Shown: positions 25,241-39,732 of the stretch, in pieces
How positions within the stretch are numbered: the stretch's first letter is position 1
Layout of the letters: the number at the start of each line of letters is the position of its first letter
Translations under genes and position numbers: made by a program
Notes under the pieces: model-generated
The model's input: the letters and a program-made list of their open reading frames with translations, nothing else
What the model was told of the DNA's origin: nothing
Databases searched by the model: none
From: Nepenthes gracilis
Lineage: Eukaryota; Streptophyta; Magnoliopsida; Caryophyllales; Nepenthaceae
Reading direction: 5' to 3'
Assembly: GCA_033239525.1 (NCBI GenBank)
Contig: BSYO01000025.1
Span: forward strand, 1,212,001-1,276,000
Length of the DNA: 64,000 nucleotides

Positions 25241-28200
25241 AATATATGAAGTTGGCCAAAATTTATTCATTTTCTACAGATTTTTGAAAGATGAGAGAGA
25301 AGAAAAAGAAGATAAGAGAGAGAAAGAGAAAAAAAAGGTTAGGGAAGACTAATTCAAGTAAATCAAAGTAAGATTTGAATGAAAATTAAATTAAGGCAAA
25401 TGCATTCCAAACTTTCTTTCTTTTGTTTATATTTTTTCTCACTCATTTAAATATTTTTTATTTCAAATAATCATATATGGCTATGATTTTATAGTTAAAA
25501 TATTTATATTTAATATACATGCAAAATTCTTGTCATTTTTTTATAATGCATGAAATTTATATTTAAATTCATATATAGTGTATAACTCAGTTGATTTCTA
25601 CAATTTTTTCCTTCTTGAATGTTCTAAAAATCTAATATAGTGTTCTTACATGTTTGATTATCATATTTAATATTCTTGTGTCTTTAAAATTGCTAAGTGT
25701 ATGTGTTCTGTATGTCCAAAAATTTATATAATTACTCTGCATGTTTGCTAATGAGATAAAATGTTATAAATTTCATAATTTTAATAATTTTTTGCACTGT
25801 TTGCTATATTTTTTACACTATCTTGCTAGGGACAACTCCACAAGTTTAAAAAATCTTATAATGTAACATTTTATATTTTAAAATTTATCATGTTTAAATT
25901 TGTACAGAAAATTTAAATATTATATGTTGAGAATTAGTAAAATTTTGAAAAAAAATTTTACAATTATATTAAAAATTAAAAATATTTTCTCCAAATTGAG
26001 AAAATATAATAATTATAAAGTATTGTGTAAAGTTTTTATAATTATAAGTATCAAACTATTATAATAATTTTAAAATATGTCTTAATATATTATATTAGTA
26101 ATTGATATTCAAATCTATCATCTATGGATAAAAATAACATTTAGCCAAATCTATATGATTATATATATAACGGCCTACCTACGAGTCTTAAATAGTAGCA
26201 TACGATTTTTGATTGTATGAAAATAAATTTAACCCGAATTTTAATTATTCACTCTTTTAGTTGATGATGCCCTATTAGCCTTCGATCCTTAAGAATTTCA
26301 TATTTGAAGATGATTATATGGCATGAATTTGATTTATAATATAAAAAGAAAACTTTAAAAAGCTATATATAATTGATAGAGAACACATGTCATTGCATTT
26401 AAATTTGATTTACAATCTTTTTGATATATTTTTAATATAAATTATATATTAAATTATATACAAATTATATACTTTGTTAAACTTTTAACTTACTTTTTTT
26501 TTATATTTTTAATAACTCCTTCAGATAAAAGATTTGTGTACTTATAAAATGATTTAGATTAAAGGAAAAACTAATTGAAATTATTAGAATTAGAATTTAT
26601 GAATTTCTAATATTATATTTAAATTTTGGATAGTAGTTTAATATTAATATTAATTAGATAATGGTTATATATGAGAGTTGACATCAAATTATTGATGTAT
26701 TTATATTATTTTTGGTTTATAGTGTTTTGGGATGTAAATTTGTCTGACAGTTTGACAGCAATGGTATTTAGTTATATTGAGTTGATTACTCTGATTTTGT
26801 TTGAATTAGATATAATTCCTTAAGTAAGGTTCGACGCCTTAGTTTCGTCGGTGTCAGAGCTATATAATGACATGACATTCGGATCTTGTATTTAAATCAT
26901 ATTATTTTATTTGGTTAGTCGAAATATTGACATAATGTTTATGTCTATGGTCAATTGGGTAGATAATTAGTTTATAATTAATGTCAATAATTATTAATTA
27001 TAGGAATGGGTATTGGGACGACACAACAACAACTAAAACAAAATAAAAAAAATATATATGACTCACTTTTTAATATATCATCCATCATTTAATTTAAAAA
27101 TCTTTTCACAAAAATGAAATATTACAAGGAACAATGCTCTCTCTTTCTCCTCAATCACTTCTCTCTGAATGGGGTTTGTCTATTTATAATTTTGATACCA
27201 ATCTGTTTGTCGTTTTCAAATGGTATGTCCATTTTATTGAAACGTTATACTAGGTAAGACCCAATAATTACTTATAACAGTTTAATATTTAATACTTTTT
27301 ATTTATTTGGTTATTATTACTTACTTGATGTGGTTAATTATTTTTCAATTTAAGTAACTGTTTATCAGAATTTAAAATTAGATTTATTCTTTTACAGAGT
27401 TATTAATTACTTCAGTCTTTAATGTCTCAAGCAATCTGGCCATTCAATCAATCGATAGGCTATATGTTTATACTAATCCCTAAATCAATTTCATACCAAG
27501 CTAATCAATTCAATCACCGGACATTCTCCCTTGAGCCGATGGCTTGTGCATCTTGTATTTTACTAAGCCGAATTGACTGTATTTAGACCTTATCTAATAA
27601 TATCAAAACTTATAATATATTATGTGCTTATATCACCATAGTATCAGTAATTATTAATATATAATTTTTTAAAAAAAATATTTATGATAAATTAAATTAG
27701 ATATATATATTTGTGACAGTTGTATATTTTTTTTTAAGTAATTACTAATGGAATGATATGATACAATATATTATAAATATGTATAATTATTTTATATAAT
27801 ATATTATATATTTAGTAATTTATTAAAATAATTATATGATATTTTTTTATATAATTTTATTATATTTTATAAAAAAATGTTTTTTAATGAGCTCATTTCT
27901 TAATATAGTAAATGATATTTATACAATATTCATCCTATTCTAAAAATAATAAAATTATCAATCATATTTTGTAGCTCTTATTAATAAAGAGATAATGATA
28001 AAGAAAAAAAAATCAATTTTGATTTTTTCTTTTTAAAAAAATTCAAATACAAATTTAGATTTATTATTAATGCTTAATTTTATATTTTAAATTATGAAAT
28101 CACATGTAATTTAATTATTGATGCTTTATATACATACATATACAAAAATGATGGGATAATTTGAGTTTTGAAAACAAAAATGATGAACAATGAACAATAT

Positions 28201-28880
28201 AAGAAAATTAAAGTAAATAATTGAAAAATAAAGTCTATGATCATATGATTATTTAACATTAATGATAGATGTGCACAATTGGGAAAAGAGACATAGATTA
28301 GATGGCACTTTGAATCAATAACAGTGAACATAGATTGCTCAACTTAGGTTTTGAAATTTTATATTGTACCAAAAATACCCAAATAGAATAATGTATTTCC
28401 ATTTTGTAATAAAATATTTTGCCATAAATAATAATTAACATAAAGATGCAAGTTTGCCTAAAATCTTCAAGAATTTCAGTTGTTTAACCAAATATGGGAA
28501 AGAAATTGGATAATTTGACATGAAATATGGATGATTATATTATATCTTTAGAATTATTTAGTGTCACATACGTATTAAAATATAACCTAAAATATAAATA
28601 ATTTAACGTTAAAATAACATTATATAAAATAATCATTGAAATTCATACATATTGCAAATTTGGATTTGATTGAGTGGTTTTGTTGGAATTTTTTAGATTT
28701 TATAATCTAAATTTTGCATTCTACAAAACAAAATAATAATATAAAAGCATATAACGGACTCTTCTATTTATCATCAAATACTCAAATTAATAAAATTTTA
28801 ACAAAACTTTTAACGTTTAGAAAAAGGTAAAAGAAATGTCAGCCTTTTAAACAATCTCTTGTCTCGATAAAAATTTTTCT

Positions 28881-31333
28881 TAGGATGCAAAAGCTATTTT
28901 GGATGACTTACTTAAAACATTTGGGTCTCGAAAGCTTGAAGAGGTTTTTTTCCTTTCAATTGAAGATACCCTTTATTTGTTAAGGAGACTTATTATTTAT
29001 AGGACTTATGAGCTTAGCTGGAGGAAACTTCCCATGAATTTCCTAGCCCTTCTCCTCCTATGTATCTATGGCCCATTAGTATCATTTATCTCTTCATTGT
29101 TCATTTTCTATGAGATTAATAATATTTTTATCGATTAATTGTTCTTCTAAAAAAAATTTAATGTCTCCAAAATTGACAATTATATTTATAAATATGGACT
29201 TAACAAATCTCATGGAATGACTCCCCTCCAAGTTATTGTGTTTGGAATGTTTCTGATGTGGGTTAACTAGTATAATTGATCCATTTGAACAAATTTTACT
29301 ATATTGAAGATCTTCACTAGTGTTGCACATAGAATTGTGGCTTCAGTGGGCGGCCTTTCAACACCTTTCCACTTGATGACTTGGCTCTCGAATGCGAGTA
29401 AGTAGGTTAGTATTATCATATGGCTATTGACAAAACGACCTAATATAACATTCTCCACATGGGAGGCTCTTTGTTAAACTATCTTCACACAAAATGGCTT
29501 TAGGCTAGACTATTTTTTTGCTAATCAAATCCATTATAATGACATTAGTTTGAATATTTGAGTCTAGATTTATAAAAGAAAGAGTTAAAAATTCTTATTT
29601 GATAGGTTTTTTTCCTAATATTTTAAATGTATGCTAAAAATTAGGCTAACTATACCTGTTAATGAAATCTTTCATTGATGATGTTTGAGTAGTAATGAGA
29701 AAATAATTTAGTTATTTTTAAATCATATTTGATAAAATGATATCTCATTAATTTGCTGATAGTAACTTATATAAAAATTAACAAATAAATATTATATTAT
29801 TTAAAATTATTTCAAAAATAACTAAACAATATTGTCAAACCATTTCTTAGTTTCTTAGTTCACTTGTGATGAGTCTCTATATATTGTTAATAAAGGTGTT
29901 AAATAGGGTCAGGTCGCTCATGGCGTCACACGATCAATGGTAAACAATGGTAAGCTTTGTATTTATATAGTCGGACATTTTGGATAATGTCAGACCGCAC
30001 AATAGACCCACGAGTTATGCTAGCTCATGGCGCAATTAGGCTGTGCTAGGTATAGCCCATTTGAGGTAGGATTTGGGGGGAGGAAATAGGAGAGAGAAAA
30101 AGAGATTAAAAATAAATTTATTTTTAATATATAATCTTTTTTTTTTAATATAGTATTGTGTTGGTCCATGGCATAGTGTGGGCCATAAGCATGTTTGGCC
30201 CAACAAATTACGGGCTACGTATTATGTTGGGTCAAAACTTTAAAGTCTTAAGCTGTCCATCTGTGAATGTGTTATACCAGCATAGCCTGTTTTATAAGTG
30301 TACAACCTAAATAAATGAGATGTGATAGACCATTCAGTATTCTAATTGTTGAGATGAAATTAATTTTTTTTTTTTTTTTTGTTATTTAATTTGTTAAAAG
30401 TTGGCCACCAAAATGAATTTTGTCTAAAACTCAAAAGTCTAAAAATAATCCTGCTTCCAGCACATCATCAGGATCATGGCTTCATCCCATAGTTAGTTGA
30501 AATTATATAAGTTATTAAAAATACTATATCTTACTCAGTAATACTAATAAATTATTTAAAAATTATTATTATTATTTAAATTCAATATATATTTCAAAAA
30601 CAGTTCTTGTATATTTAACAAAAGTTTTTTTTTTAATAAGTTATTAATTATTTAACAAATATATCAAGAAACAAAGGATGAGGCCAAAAGAAAAGAAACA
30701 ACCCTAGCTACCACGGACATGGTAATTGCTACAGAAAGAATATTTCACTGATATTTTTCAATAATTTTATAAATATTTTTTTAAATGCAATACTCATACA
30801 TCTATTTATTTGATACAGGTCTATTAATTTATATAAATAAATAAAATATTACACCATTAAAAATTATTTAAATATGACTAAATAATGTCTCTCTGCCGGT
30901 CTCTTGTTATAGAGTTGAGTAAATAAAAACTGAAGAAGTGGTGTTAGAAGAATATAATTTAACGGGCATTGGGTCATCTTCAATAATGTAATTCTTTTAT
31001 AGTAGTAGACTTAAATACAAATAAATAAATAAATAAATACTATATTATTCAAAAGTATTTTAAAAGTTATTAAAGAATATTAATTATGGGGAAAAAATGG
31101 GATAAGAACTAGAAATTTCTAAGTGTAAACGGTGTTGAGTCCAATTGGGGATGATCTATAAACAATCGTGCCACTTTCAAGTGAGTAATTAAATACTGTT
31201 AGAAATGGCATGCAATGGCTAATTTAAAGGCATTGTGGATGAGAAATCCTCCGAAATTGTGCCATAGTTATTGAATTTTGGTAATTTTCTTAAGAGTATT
31301 ACAATAAACAAAAAAATATTCAAATGATAAAAG
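28881..31333. other. Intergenic DNA with unrecognised fragments
   Basis: A + strand stretch at 28881-29138 is open for about 80 codons and has a hydrophobic end (LALLLLCIYGPLVSFISSL). I do not recognise it, and no splice partners were found. 29880-30300 is GC-richer with repeated GGCCCA/GTGGGCC words, possibly an old transposon piece. The rest is AT-rich and featureless. Confidence 0.5.
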
Positions 31334-31900
31334 ATACTAAAAGATCATGCAATATTCATATAACGGTTGGCTAATATTTTATCAAAGGTCAGTAAAGTGG
31401 TACACCCTAAGGGGCACTTGAAGCACCAATTTTAAGAAAAAACGTGTTTAAGAAACACTTGTACGTTGAACTCAATGGTACCCACACCCGAGGTGCACCC
31501 AAGAGGCACTTGAGCGTCGATTCATAGTATAAAATCATGCCAACGTGGTTTTAGAGTATTCCGAAATCAATTTCTCACACAATAAGCGCTACACAAAGAA
31601 AGAGAAAAAAATACTAAAAGATACTAAAAGATCATGCAATATTCGTATAACGGTTGGCTGATATTTGATCGAAGGTCAATAAAGTAGTACAACCTAAGAG
31701 GTGTTTAAAGCGCCAATTCCAGAAAAAAAAAACGTGATAGAAAAACACTCATACGTTGAACTCAATGGTACCCACACCCGAGGTGCACCCAACAGGCACA
31801 TGAGCGTCGATTCATAGTATAAAATCATGCCAACGTAGTTTTAGAGTATTCCGAAATCAATTTCTCACACAATAAGCGCTACATAAAGAAAGCGAAAAGA
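31334..31900. repeat. 287-bp tandem duplication
   Basis: ATACTAAAAGATCATGCAAT occurs at 31334 and 31621. The following sequence (CGGTTGGCT, GAACTCAATGGTACCCACAC, GGCAC.TGAGCGTCGATTC, AATAAGCGCTACA) repeats in the same order with few changes. The copies abut directly, indicating a fairly recent duplication. Confidence 0.9.
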
Positions 31901-32214
31901 AAATGAGAGAATGTTAGAGAAAAAGAGAGAAAATGAAGAGGTTTGGCATCCGATTAATATCTGATTCAAATTTTATTATTTGTCAAAATCAAGTATGTTA
32001 TTTTAAAGTGAATTTTTAGAACATATTTTGTTCAATTATTATTATTTCTCGTTATACTTTTTTTCATGAATTATTAGGTGTATTAATGGGATTATTCTTA
32101 ACTCAGGATTGTAGTAAAAAAATTTTGGATGAGGTTATATGTAATCAGTACTATTATTATTATAGTAGATTTATTTATAGTTTATCCTATAATTTTTTTT
32201 GGTTAGAAATAATA

Positions 32215-32395
32215 TTTTATGTTAAAAATATTGTACATTATTGTATTTCTTATACTTACGAGTTTTGTTGGAAAGGATTTTTTATGTTAAAAACGTTATA
32301 CATTATTGTATTTCTTATACTCACGAGTTTAATTAGAAAGAATTTTTCACGTTAAAAACGTTATATATTATTCTATTTCTTATACTCACGAGCTT
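32215..32395. repeat. ~63-bp tandem repeat, three units
   Basis: The unit ATGTTAAAAACGTTATACAT-ATTGTATTTCTTATACTCACGAGTTT is repeated three times with small changes. The + strand stays open through it, but the translation is repetitive and non-protein-like. Confidence 0.85.
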
Positions 32396-33708
32396 GGTGA
32401 TTGAAATTTGACAAAGAGTTTGAGTTTTATTTCATTATGTCGGGCTACGTGTGTTCAGGTCCAAACTCCAACAATGGCTTCCTCATCCTCCTCCTTAAAT
32501 TCACCTTTTGTCTATACATAGGAATATTTATGGTTCAGTTATAATTTTAGACCCGGATAAACCAATAAAAAGACCATAATTGATAACATTGGATAAAACT
32601 ATCACATCCTTTGAATATATTAAAGTTTCTTGAGTTTGATTTGAATCAGCAGAGTTTTCATTTTAAAGAAATGGTTTATTTATATTATAAATTTACTATA
32701 ATTTTATCAAAAATAATAATGTTATATGTGCACCTATTGTAAGAGCCACTCAATTGAAAAAATAATAAAAAAGAAATTACCCAACAAATTATATAGACAT
32801 ATTTTCATAAAATTATAATAAATTTATGATAATTCTTAAAAATGTCAAATCCTTTAAATATATTTAAATAGTTGAGTGCCATTTGCATTAGCAAGCTATT
32901 GTTTTAAGAGCCACGGTGCATGAACTATAGCTCTATTATAATTTCATCAATTATGATGATGTTACACTTATCCTGTCGGCCTTTCACAAGAAAAAAAAAT
33001 AAAGAAAAAATAGACCACTTAAAAAGTGGCTCAACATATATATATATATCTATATATTGTAAAATTATAGTAAATTTATAATTTTTTTTAATATTTTGAC
33101 TTTTTATATATTTAAGAGTTAAAATTAAAAATTAAAAATATAAAGGATAAAGATTTAAGTGGCTGATATAAAAACTTGATACAATATTTATATTTTTTTT
33201 AATTTATAATTTTAACTATTATATAACCAAAATTATAAAAAGATGAGGAGTGCACCGAGTTATGATACCTATTTTAATATATTAAATTTTAATTATTAAA
33301 TTATAAATGATCTAACTATTAAAAGATAAACGAGGGCCACTGTAATACAGGCTCTGTATGGCACATATACGATACAATATTATAGCCGTCGGATATTCAA
33401 CTAATATCCTTGTTAACCTTTTTATTTTAAAAAATATATTTTTATTTTTTTAATAATAAAAAAATGATAAATATTAGACAAAAATTTAATGATTATAATA
33501 CAATATTTATCCATACGTCATACGAAATCCGCCTGATGAGTGAGAGAGGCTCTCTGCTCTCTGTCGCTAGCTTTTAGCTAGGAAGCCTAGCTCCCCTATT
33601 AAAACCCTAGCTCTTTCTGGTTTATCCTCACCCCAAGGCCTCCTCTCTCTTCTTCATTTTCCTTCCTCGTTCGGCTCATTTTCTCGGTTGTTTTCTCAGC
33701 TCGGACCC
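32396..33708. other. Intergenic DNA and SWEET promoter/5' UTR
   Basis: AT-rich to about 33530, then a composition change to CT-rich sequence (33540-33708: CTCTCTGCTCTCTGTCGC, CCTCCTCTCTCTTCTTC) typical of a plant 5' UTR. A possible TATA variant CTATTAAAACC lies near 33596, with weak support. Confidence 0.5.
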
Positions 33709-34767
33709 ATGGTTTCAGCTGCCGCTGTTCGCTTTGCAATGGGCGTTCTTGGTTCGTGAATTTTCTCTGTAAATCAACCGCTGAAACTCGAAAGTTTTCC
33801 GCTGTTCATGAGATCACCGTTGCTATCTAATGCGTATTGCTGTCTTTTCCTTTCTTTTCTTTTCTTTCTTCTTCTCCAGGAAACATCATTTCCCTCTTCC
33901 TGTTCTTATCTCCTGTGTAAGTTTACTACCCACCAGTCCAAAAGTTTTTTATTTAATAAGTATTATTATGAAAAATTAATATATTTTTTTTAATTTTATT
34001 ATCTTTATATAATAATTTAAGTAATTATATTATTATTTGACTTAGACATTGTTATTATTATTTAATTGATTTTGTATCTTTAAATATGCAGGCCAACATT
34101 TATTGGCATATGCAAGAAGGGTTCGGTGGAGCAGTACTCGCCAGTGCCATACTTAGCCACCTTCATCAACTGCATGCTTTGGGTGTTGTACGGGCTGCCG
34201 TTTGTTCACCCGAACAGCGTCCTTGTGGTCACCATCAACGGCGCCGGCTGCTTCATAGAGCTCGTCTATCTTCTGCTCTTCGTGATCTACTCCGGCGGCG
34301 GCGGCGACAACAAGAAAAGGCTCAAAGTGATCTCGATCTCGATTCTCGAGATTGTGATCGTTGCGGTGATCGCTGCCATGGTTCTGTGCCTAGCTCATGG
34401 CACTCACAGCCGCTCTCGGATTGTGGGGTTGATCGCCATCGCCTGCAACATCATGATGTACGCGGCGCCACTGTCGGTCGTGGTAATCAATTTTTGGCGT
34501 TTAACTCATTTCGATTGTTATAGTATGAGTTTAAATTATAAAAATAATTTCTTTATAATCACTATAATAAAGCTGTCTATTCTAAAATTGAGTGCCTTTT
34601 TCATGAAAAAGTTAATGGCATTTTCTTTGATGGACAGAAAATGGTGATTACGACAAGGAGCGTGGAATATATGCCATTTTTCTTGTCATTAGCTTCGTTT
34701 GCAAATGGCGTTGCGTGGACTGTCTATGCTCTTCGCCCGTTCGATCCGTACATCTTTGTGAGCTCCT

Positions 34768-34805
<38 letters not shown>

Positions 34806-36613
34806 AATGATTCGACGCTGATGAGTGTCCCAGAGAGACAGAGACAACAGTCATAAATCACGGGTTCAATAGCTCAGAACTACTAATTACGACAAATATA
34901 TTATCAATTTTTTTAAAAAAAAATCTTATAAATTTTGGTATATTTATAAATGATAATATTAGAATTAATTTTGTCATTATGTTATTGTGTTATAGTTAAA
35001 TTTATCACAATTTTAAATCTGAAATAATAGTTGTAGAAAATTGATACGCAGTTAGAATATTAAAATTAATATCTTAGATATAATGTAAAATTCAGTCCAT
35101 CTAAAAGGAGTAAGATATTTTTGTAATTTACTTTTCTAATGGGTGTTTCAAATTTTATAATTGTGACATATGTAAATTTTTATATTTGTAAATTTTACAG
35201 AGAGCTATATGAATAGTACTTTTATGTGTCTATTAATTTTTAATTTTCTACATTTTATTGTTAAATTTCTTTGGATTATTAGGTCTATACTTTGTAAATT
35301 TTATATTTATTAGATACGGTCTAAAATGAACTGACGTAGCCTAAAGTTGGAATAAGGCCCAAGTGTCAATGGTCCAAATATAGAAGTTTTAAAGCTAAAT
35401 AGGTTAATCGAATAATGGGTATACAGGGTATCAAATAGGACATTCAATAATGGTCAGATGGTTTTCTCATTAATTCAGATGACAGTTATACTCTAAAATT
35501 AATTCCCTAAACCCACTGCCATAAAATATTTTTCAACATAGATAACAGATTTGAGCCTGGATGATTAGAAGCCCGGTTATAAATTCAATTTCTTCCAAAT
35601 CAAAAAAAAATAGAAAAAAAAAGAGAAAAAAATGATCATAAAAGGACACTCAAAACAAAGAGTGCATTTAAATGGAGCCACATCCCCTCGGCTCACATTC
35701 ATCCCCATCCTATTTCAAGCTCTCCTCTCTTTCCATGACTTTCAATCTTTTTTAAAAAAAATACTGATTTGAGTATCGAAAGAAATATTTGGGAGTGAGT
35801 TCCATATATCTATTACTGATTGTTTGTCTTGTTATGATGCACAAGACAAGGATTTACAATTACAAAAACTAGACCCATTATTATTCAAACTAACCAAGTG
35901 ATCAATCTAATTCTTTAGTTTATGCAACAATCCAGGTCCCTAAGTTGTGTCAATATTTAAATTCTTTTAATACCACAAAATACAACTGTATTGTAAATAA
36001 AATTAAATCACTTTTTATCTCAAATTTTTAATATGCTTATATTTTTTATTTTAAAATTTTGTCTGATATTAACTTAAAATATATTAAAAGTAAATAATAA
36101 AACACTAAAAAAATGATGTAAAAAATTTTAAATTATTTTCTTCCTCTGCTAAATATGAGCTTATTGAATATTACACGACAAAGTAGTACAGCAGTGATCA
36201 GAAAGTGGACAACAAACATTATTATTTATTGCAACTAGTCCAAAAATAATGGCATTTTACTATTTTGCACCAGAAAATGAATGAAAGAGGACATATGTGC
36301 AATTAATAGCCCTTCAATAATTTGCAATCAACACCCCCTTCTTTGTTTCTAACAGCCTAGTTATACAATTGTATCAAAAAATTATTTGATTGTGTAGCTA
36401 ATAATTGAGATGTGGCGTTGGACTCAGGCACCCAATGGGCTGGGCTTGTTGTTCGCTCTGGCCCAGCTACTTTTGTATGCAACTTATTACAAGTCCACGA
36501 AGGAACAGAAAGCAGCAAGGAAGCCCAAATCTGAGATGGCCTTGGCCCAAGATATTGTGGGCCCAGAGCCCAACAAGGTCTCCCACGTCTCCCACATTAA
36601 TCAGGCGGCCTAA
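33709..36613 (+). CDS. SWEET4: SWEET sugar transporter, clade II (SWEET4-like)
   Basis: Five exons, 33709-33751, 33880-33916, 34092-34482, 34638-34757 and 36428-36613, encode 258 aa; all introns are GT-AG. SWEETs are seven-helix MtN3/saliva facilitators moving sugars across plasma membrane or tonoplast. Visible helices: [117 protein letters not shown] and [17 protein letters not shown]. Family signatures are [21 protein letters not shown] and TRSVEYMP. The pattern is closest to clade II, which in cereals includes the hexose transporter SWEET4. For the last exon I chose the CAG acceptor at 36427, which gives ...YIF-APNGLG as in homologues; an AG 18 bases upstream would add MWRWTQ. The C-terminal tail is hydrophilic. 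Confidence 0.93.
34769..34802. repeat. (CT)n microsatellite beside the SWEET exon-4 donor
   Basis: About fifteen CT dinucleotides begin a dozen bases after the GTGAGC donor of intron 4. Confidence 0.95.
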
Positions 36614-38446
36614 GATCATTGATGATTATGCTGATGACTGTTGTTTGTTGCCTGTTCTACACCATCCCATCATCTGCATTGCTTGAATTATCTTTTTTAT
36701 TTTTTTTAATTTTTATTTTTATTTTAAGTGGACTTGTTACTATTGTCATAAATGCAAAAACAAGATGGGGCTGGAAAATGCACTTGGGCTTCTATTTGGC
36801 TATTTCAGTTATATAATCGACTTAATTATCAAATAATAAATGATAAGTTCATTTCATATGGACCAGATCATAATAGGATTATATACATGCTCATTATAAA
36901 AAGAACCATATAAGTATATCTAAATAAATACTGTATTTATATATCGATCTGTACATTTGTACATGCCATTTAGGGCTAGAAATAAGTGTAATTAGGCCTG
37001 CTTTTTACCCATCTCTCATTTTTTGGGACTATTCATTTATTTCCTTAGGCTTTTATTAAATTAAGAAATAGGTTTGATTGTCCACTTTTTCGATATATAA
37101 GGCACCCACTGGATTGAAGCAATTAAATGTCCGACTCGGGTCTATATGACCAATCAATAAAAGTTCTCCAACACTCCATCTTTGTTATATATTCTGTACA
37201 TTGTAATATTATTCTTGTTGGTAAGAACAAGCTAAGTGTTCTAAATTGCTCGACATATATTTTTGTCCAATTAAAATATTTTATTTTCTATCTATTTTTA
37301 TATTTTAAAAGATTAAATTTATATTTATATAATTTAATACAATCAAAATAGTATTTATAAAAATATATAATATAAAAAATATTTTTTCTACCCTAATTTT
37401 AAGTGTTAAATGCAAAGTTTTGCATTGTATTTGAGTAAGTGTGAAATGAGGGAGTATTTTGGTATTCTTCTGCCCTATATTTTTGGGAAAATAACTTATA
37501 AAGAATGAGAGAAAATGAGACAAGTAATATGAGGGTAACTGCAAATATCCTTATCATAATATAATTTTTTTTATACTTACTAAAGATCAAAAAAATATTA
37601 TGATAATATATTATTATTTTTAGAATAAATTTTTCATAAAAAGTAATTTTGAATTAGATTTATTTCTATAAAAATATTCTTGATTTGGTAAATATTTTGC
37701 AAAGAGAAATGGATATTTACTTTATGCTTGTAATTTTGGTTAAATTTATCAATTAAAAATTATATATCAGATAAATATAAATACATATAAAAATCAACGA
37801 GTATATATAGATGCAGATATTTATAAAGATTAATAACATGCATTATACTCTTTTATTTCAAACCCTAATTTATAGTTTATGGATCAATACACATTTATAA
37901 CATATGATTTTTCTTCTAAATCTTACTCAGTGGGATAATTATTCAACTCACACATATTTCCATTACTATACTCAGCATCAATGATAATAGAAAATTAGGT
38001 TGTGTTATGCCATAGGGTTTAATTCAGTAGAGCAATTTCCTTTGAAAAATGCTCATCCTATTGAACAAAAATCAAAAGTAAATACACTTTAATTTTCGAG
38101 AATGTAACCTTGTAGTATTTAATTTAAGAATGATCATTGTATATGCAGATTTAATCCTATATTATATAACAGTTAGTTCTAGTAATTTTTTATAAGCTGC
38201 AAAATCATGCCCTGAGTAGTGAGCAGTAGGCCTTTTGGTCGAAGTAATAACACCAAAAGACAGAAAAAAAATACTATTTATATATTCACCTATACATCTA
38301 TTTATATTAAAATTGTCAAGGATAAATATTTGTCCCATTGTATTTTAGTTTTTATTATTTCTCCCTGTTTTAATTTTTACTCTTTTCTATTTCTTTCCCG
38401 ACACTAATATTAACAATTTTAATATAAGTGAATATACAAATAGATA
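36614..38446. other. SWEET 3' flank and AT-rich intergenic DNA
   Basis: Downstream of the stop codon the sequence becomes T-rich and then AT-rich. No gene, RNA or clear mobile element is recognised. Confidence 0.6.
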
Positions 38447-39732
38447 TGATGCATCCATGGGTCCAGATTACTATACAAATTATGGGGTCTTTTGACCTTT
38501 TTTGGGTGGTCAAATTAAAATCGGTTTGATCTCCGCCACTTTAAACCTGGATTATACACATTACAATTAACAAATAGGAGGTCTGAGGAAAGCGAAAACT
38601 TACTTTCCCATATATCCTTCGACACTTGAGTTGAAAATCTTTCTTAGATGGATAGAAAGATAGGAGGAGTAAGTAAATGATGCGTAGATATATCTAATGG
38701 GGGATTGAGTGCTTGAACATGTTCGGTTGGTGAGCGGTTAATGAGGAGGATTGGGCTCCGTTGAATGCACCTGCCCATGGAGCAACTTAGAGAGTTGAAA
38801 GACTAGGTTCCATTGAGTGCGTTGGACCGAGAAGCAGCTTAGAAAGATGAAGGATTTGGCTCCATTGAGTGCGCTTGACTGATGGCCAGTTTTGAGAGAT
38901 TAAGGATTGAATTTTGCTAAGTGTGCTCGATTAAGAGGCAATTTAGAGAGATGGAAGACCGGGCTCCGCTGAATGCGCTTAGCCAGGTAGCTTATTAGAA
39001 GGAGAGAGCTCTACACTCGTTTAGGAGTGGTTGGTTGATAAATATACTCGCAGGCAAGTGGCTAATTAAAGGAAGAAAAGATCATTGGGTATTGATAATG
39101 AGGAGAGGAATGCTCGCCGTTCTCCTCTCTGGGCAATAGATAGAGGACTCTCTACGCTATACTCTATGAACCGCCTTCACCCGCCTTGCAGCTCGAGGAC
39201 TCAAAGCAAACGGGAAACCTTACAACCATCAATTGAGTAGGAAAATGAAACCTCTCGAGGGATTAGAAGAGAGTCGGCATGCCTTTTGGGTCTTCTTTCC
39301 GTACGCTTCTTCTTTCTCCTTTTCATCTCTTTTCTCCTTCTACTTCTATCTCGCCAGAGCCCCCGTTGTCCATATAGATAAAAGAGTATTTGTAGTGTTA
39401 GAATCGGTTCAGCCTTATTTGGGCGCCTAGGTTGGCTGCGAGATATTCCTTCCTTAGTTAAGGTGATCACGGAGATCACCACATGGAGATTACCTTTTTA
39501 CAAAGATTTGATAAATTGTGATTGTCATCCTGGAAGCGCGTGATTTTGGGAAGATTATTTTGAAAATATTTGTCGAGCTGCTTAGGACGATTTTGGTAAG
39601 CATTGTTTGGCTGATGAGCTGGAGCCTTATAGCGGGCATCGTTGGGATGTGCTTCTGGGCCAAGAGAGAGCTCTATTAGGTCATTGATCCACTACAATCT
39701 AGATTTTAGATTAGCGCACGGTATTGGACCCA
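38447..39732 (-). repeat. 3' LTR of the LARD-like element
   Basis: Contains a minisatellite of ~57-bp units at about 38735-39000 (words such as TTAGAGAGATGGAAGACCGGGCTCC), shared in variant form by the other LTR copies. It is more diverged from 43788-45062 than that copy is from 56353-57666. Confidence 0.65.

Larger units (their letters stand above)
23831..28880. other. AT-rich intergenic DNA, no gene seen
   Basis: Very AT-rich, with simple-sequence tracts and no open frame with recognisable content. The exceptions are the microsatellite at 24330 and the GC-richer island at 25030, listed separately. A (GA)-rich stretch lies at 25290-25340. Confidence 0.7.

Noticed and set aside
28899..29138. 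79-codon + strand frame with hydrophobic end
   Set aside because: No family recognised, no promoter or splice context. Kept only as a note in the intergenic entry.
33808..33993. Frame overlapping SWEET exon 2
   Set aside because: Shadow in another frame; the SWEET exon-2 frame joins correctly to its neighbours.
39201..39482. Arg/Lys-rich minus-strand frame
   Set aside because: Low-complexity translation of LTR sequence; similar frames differ between LTR copies.
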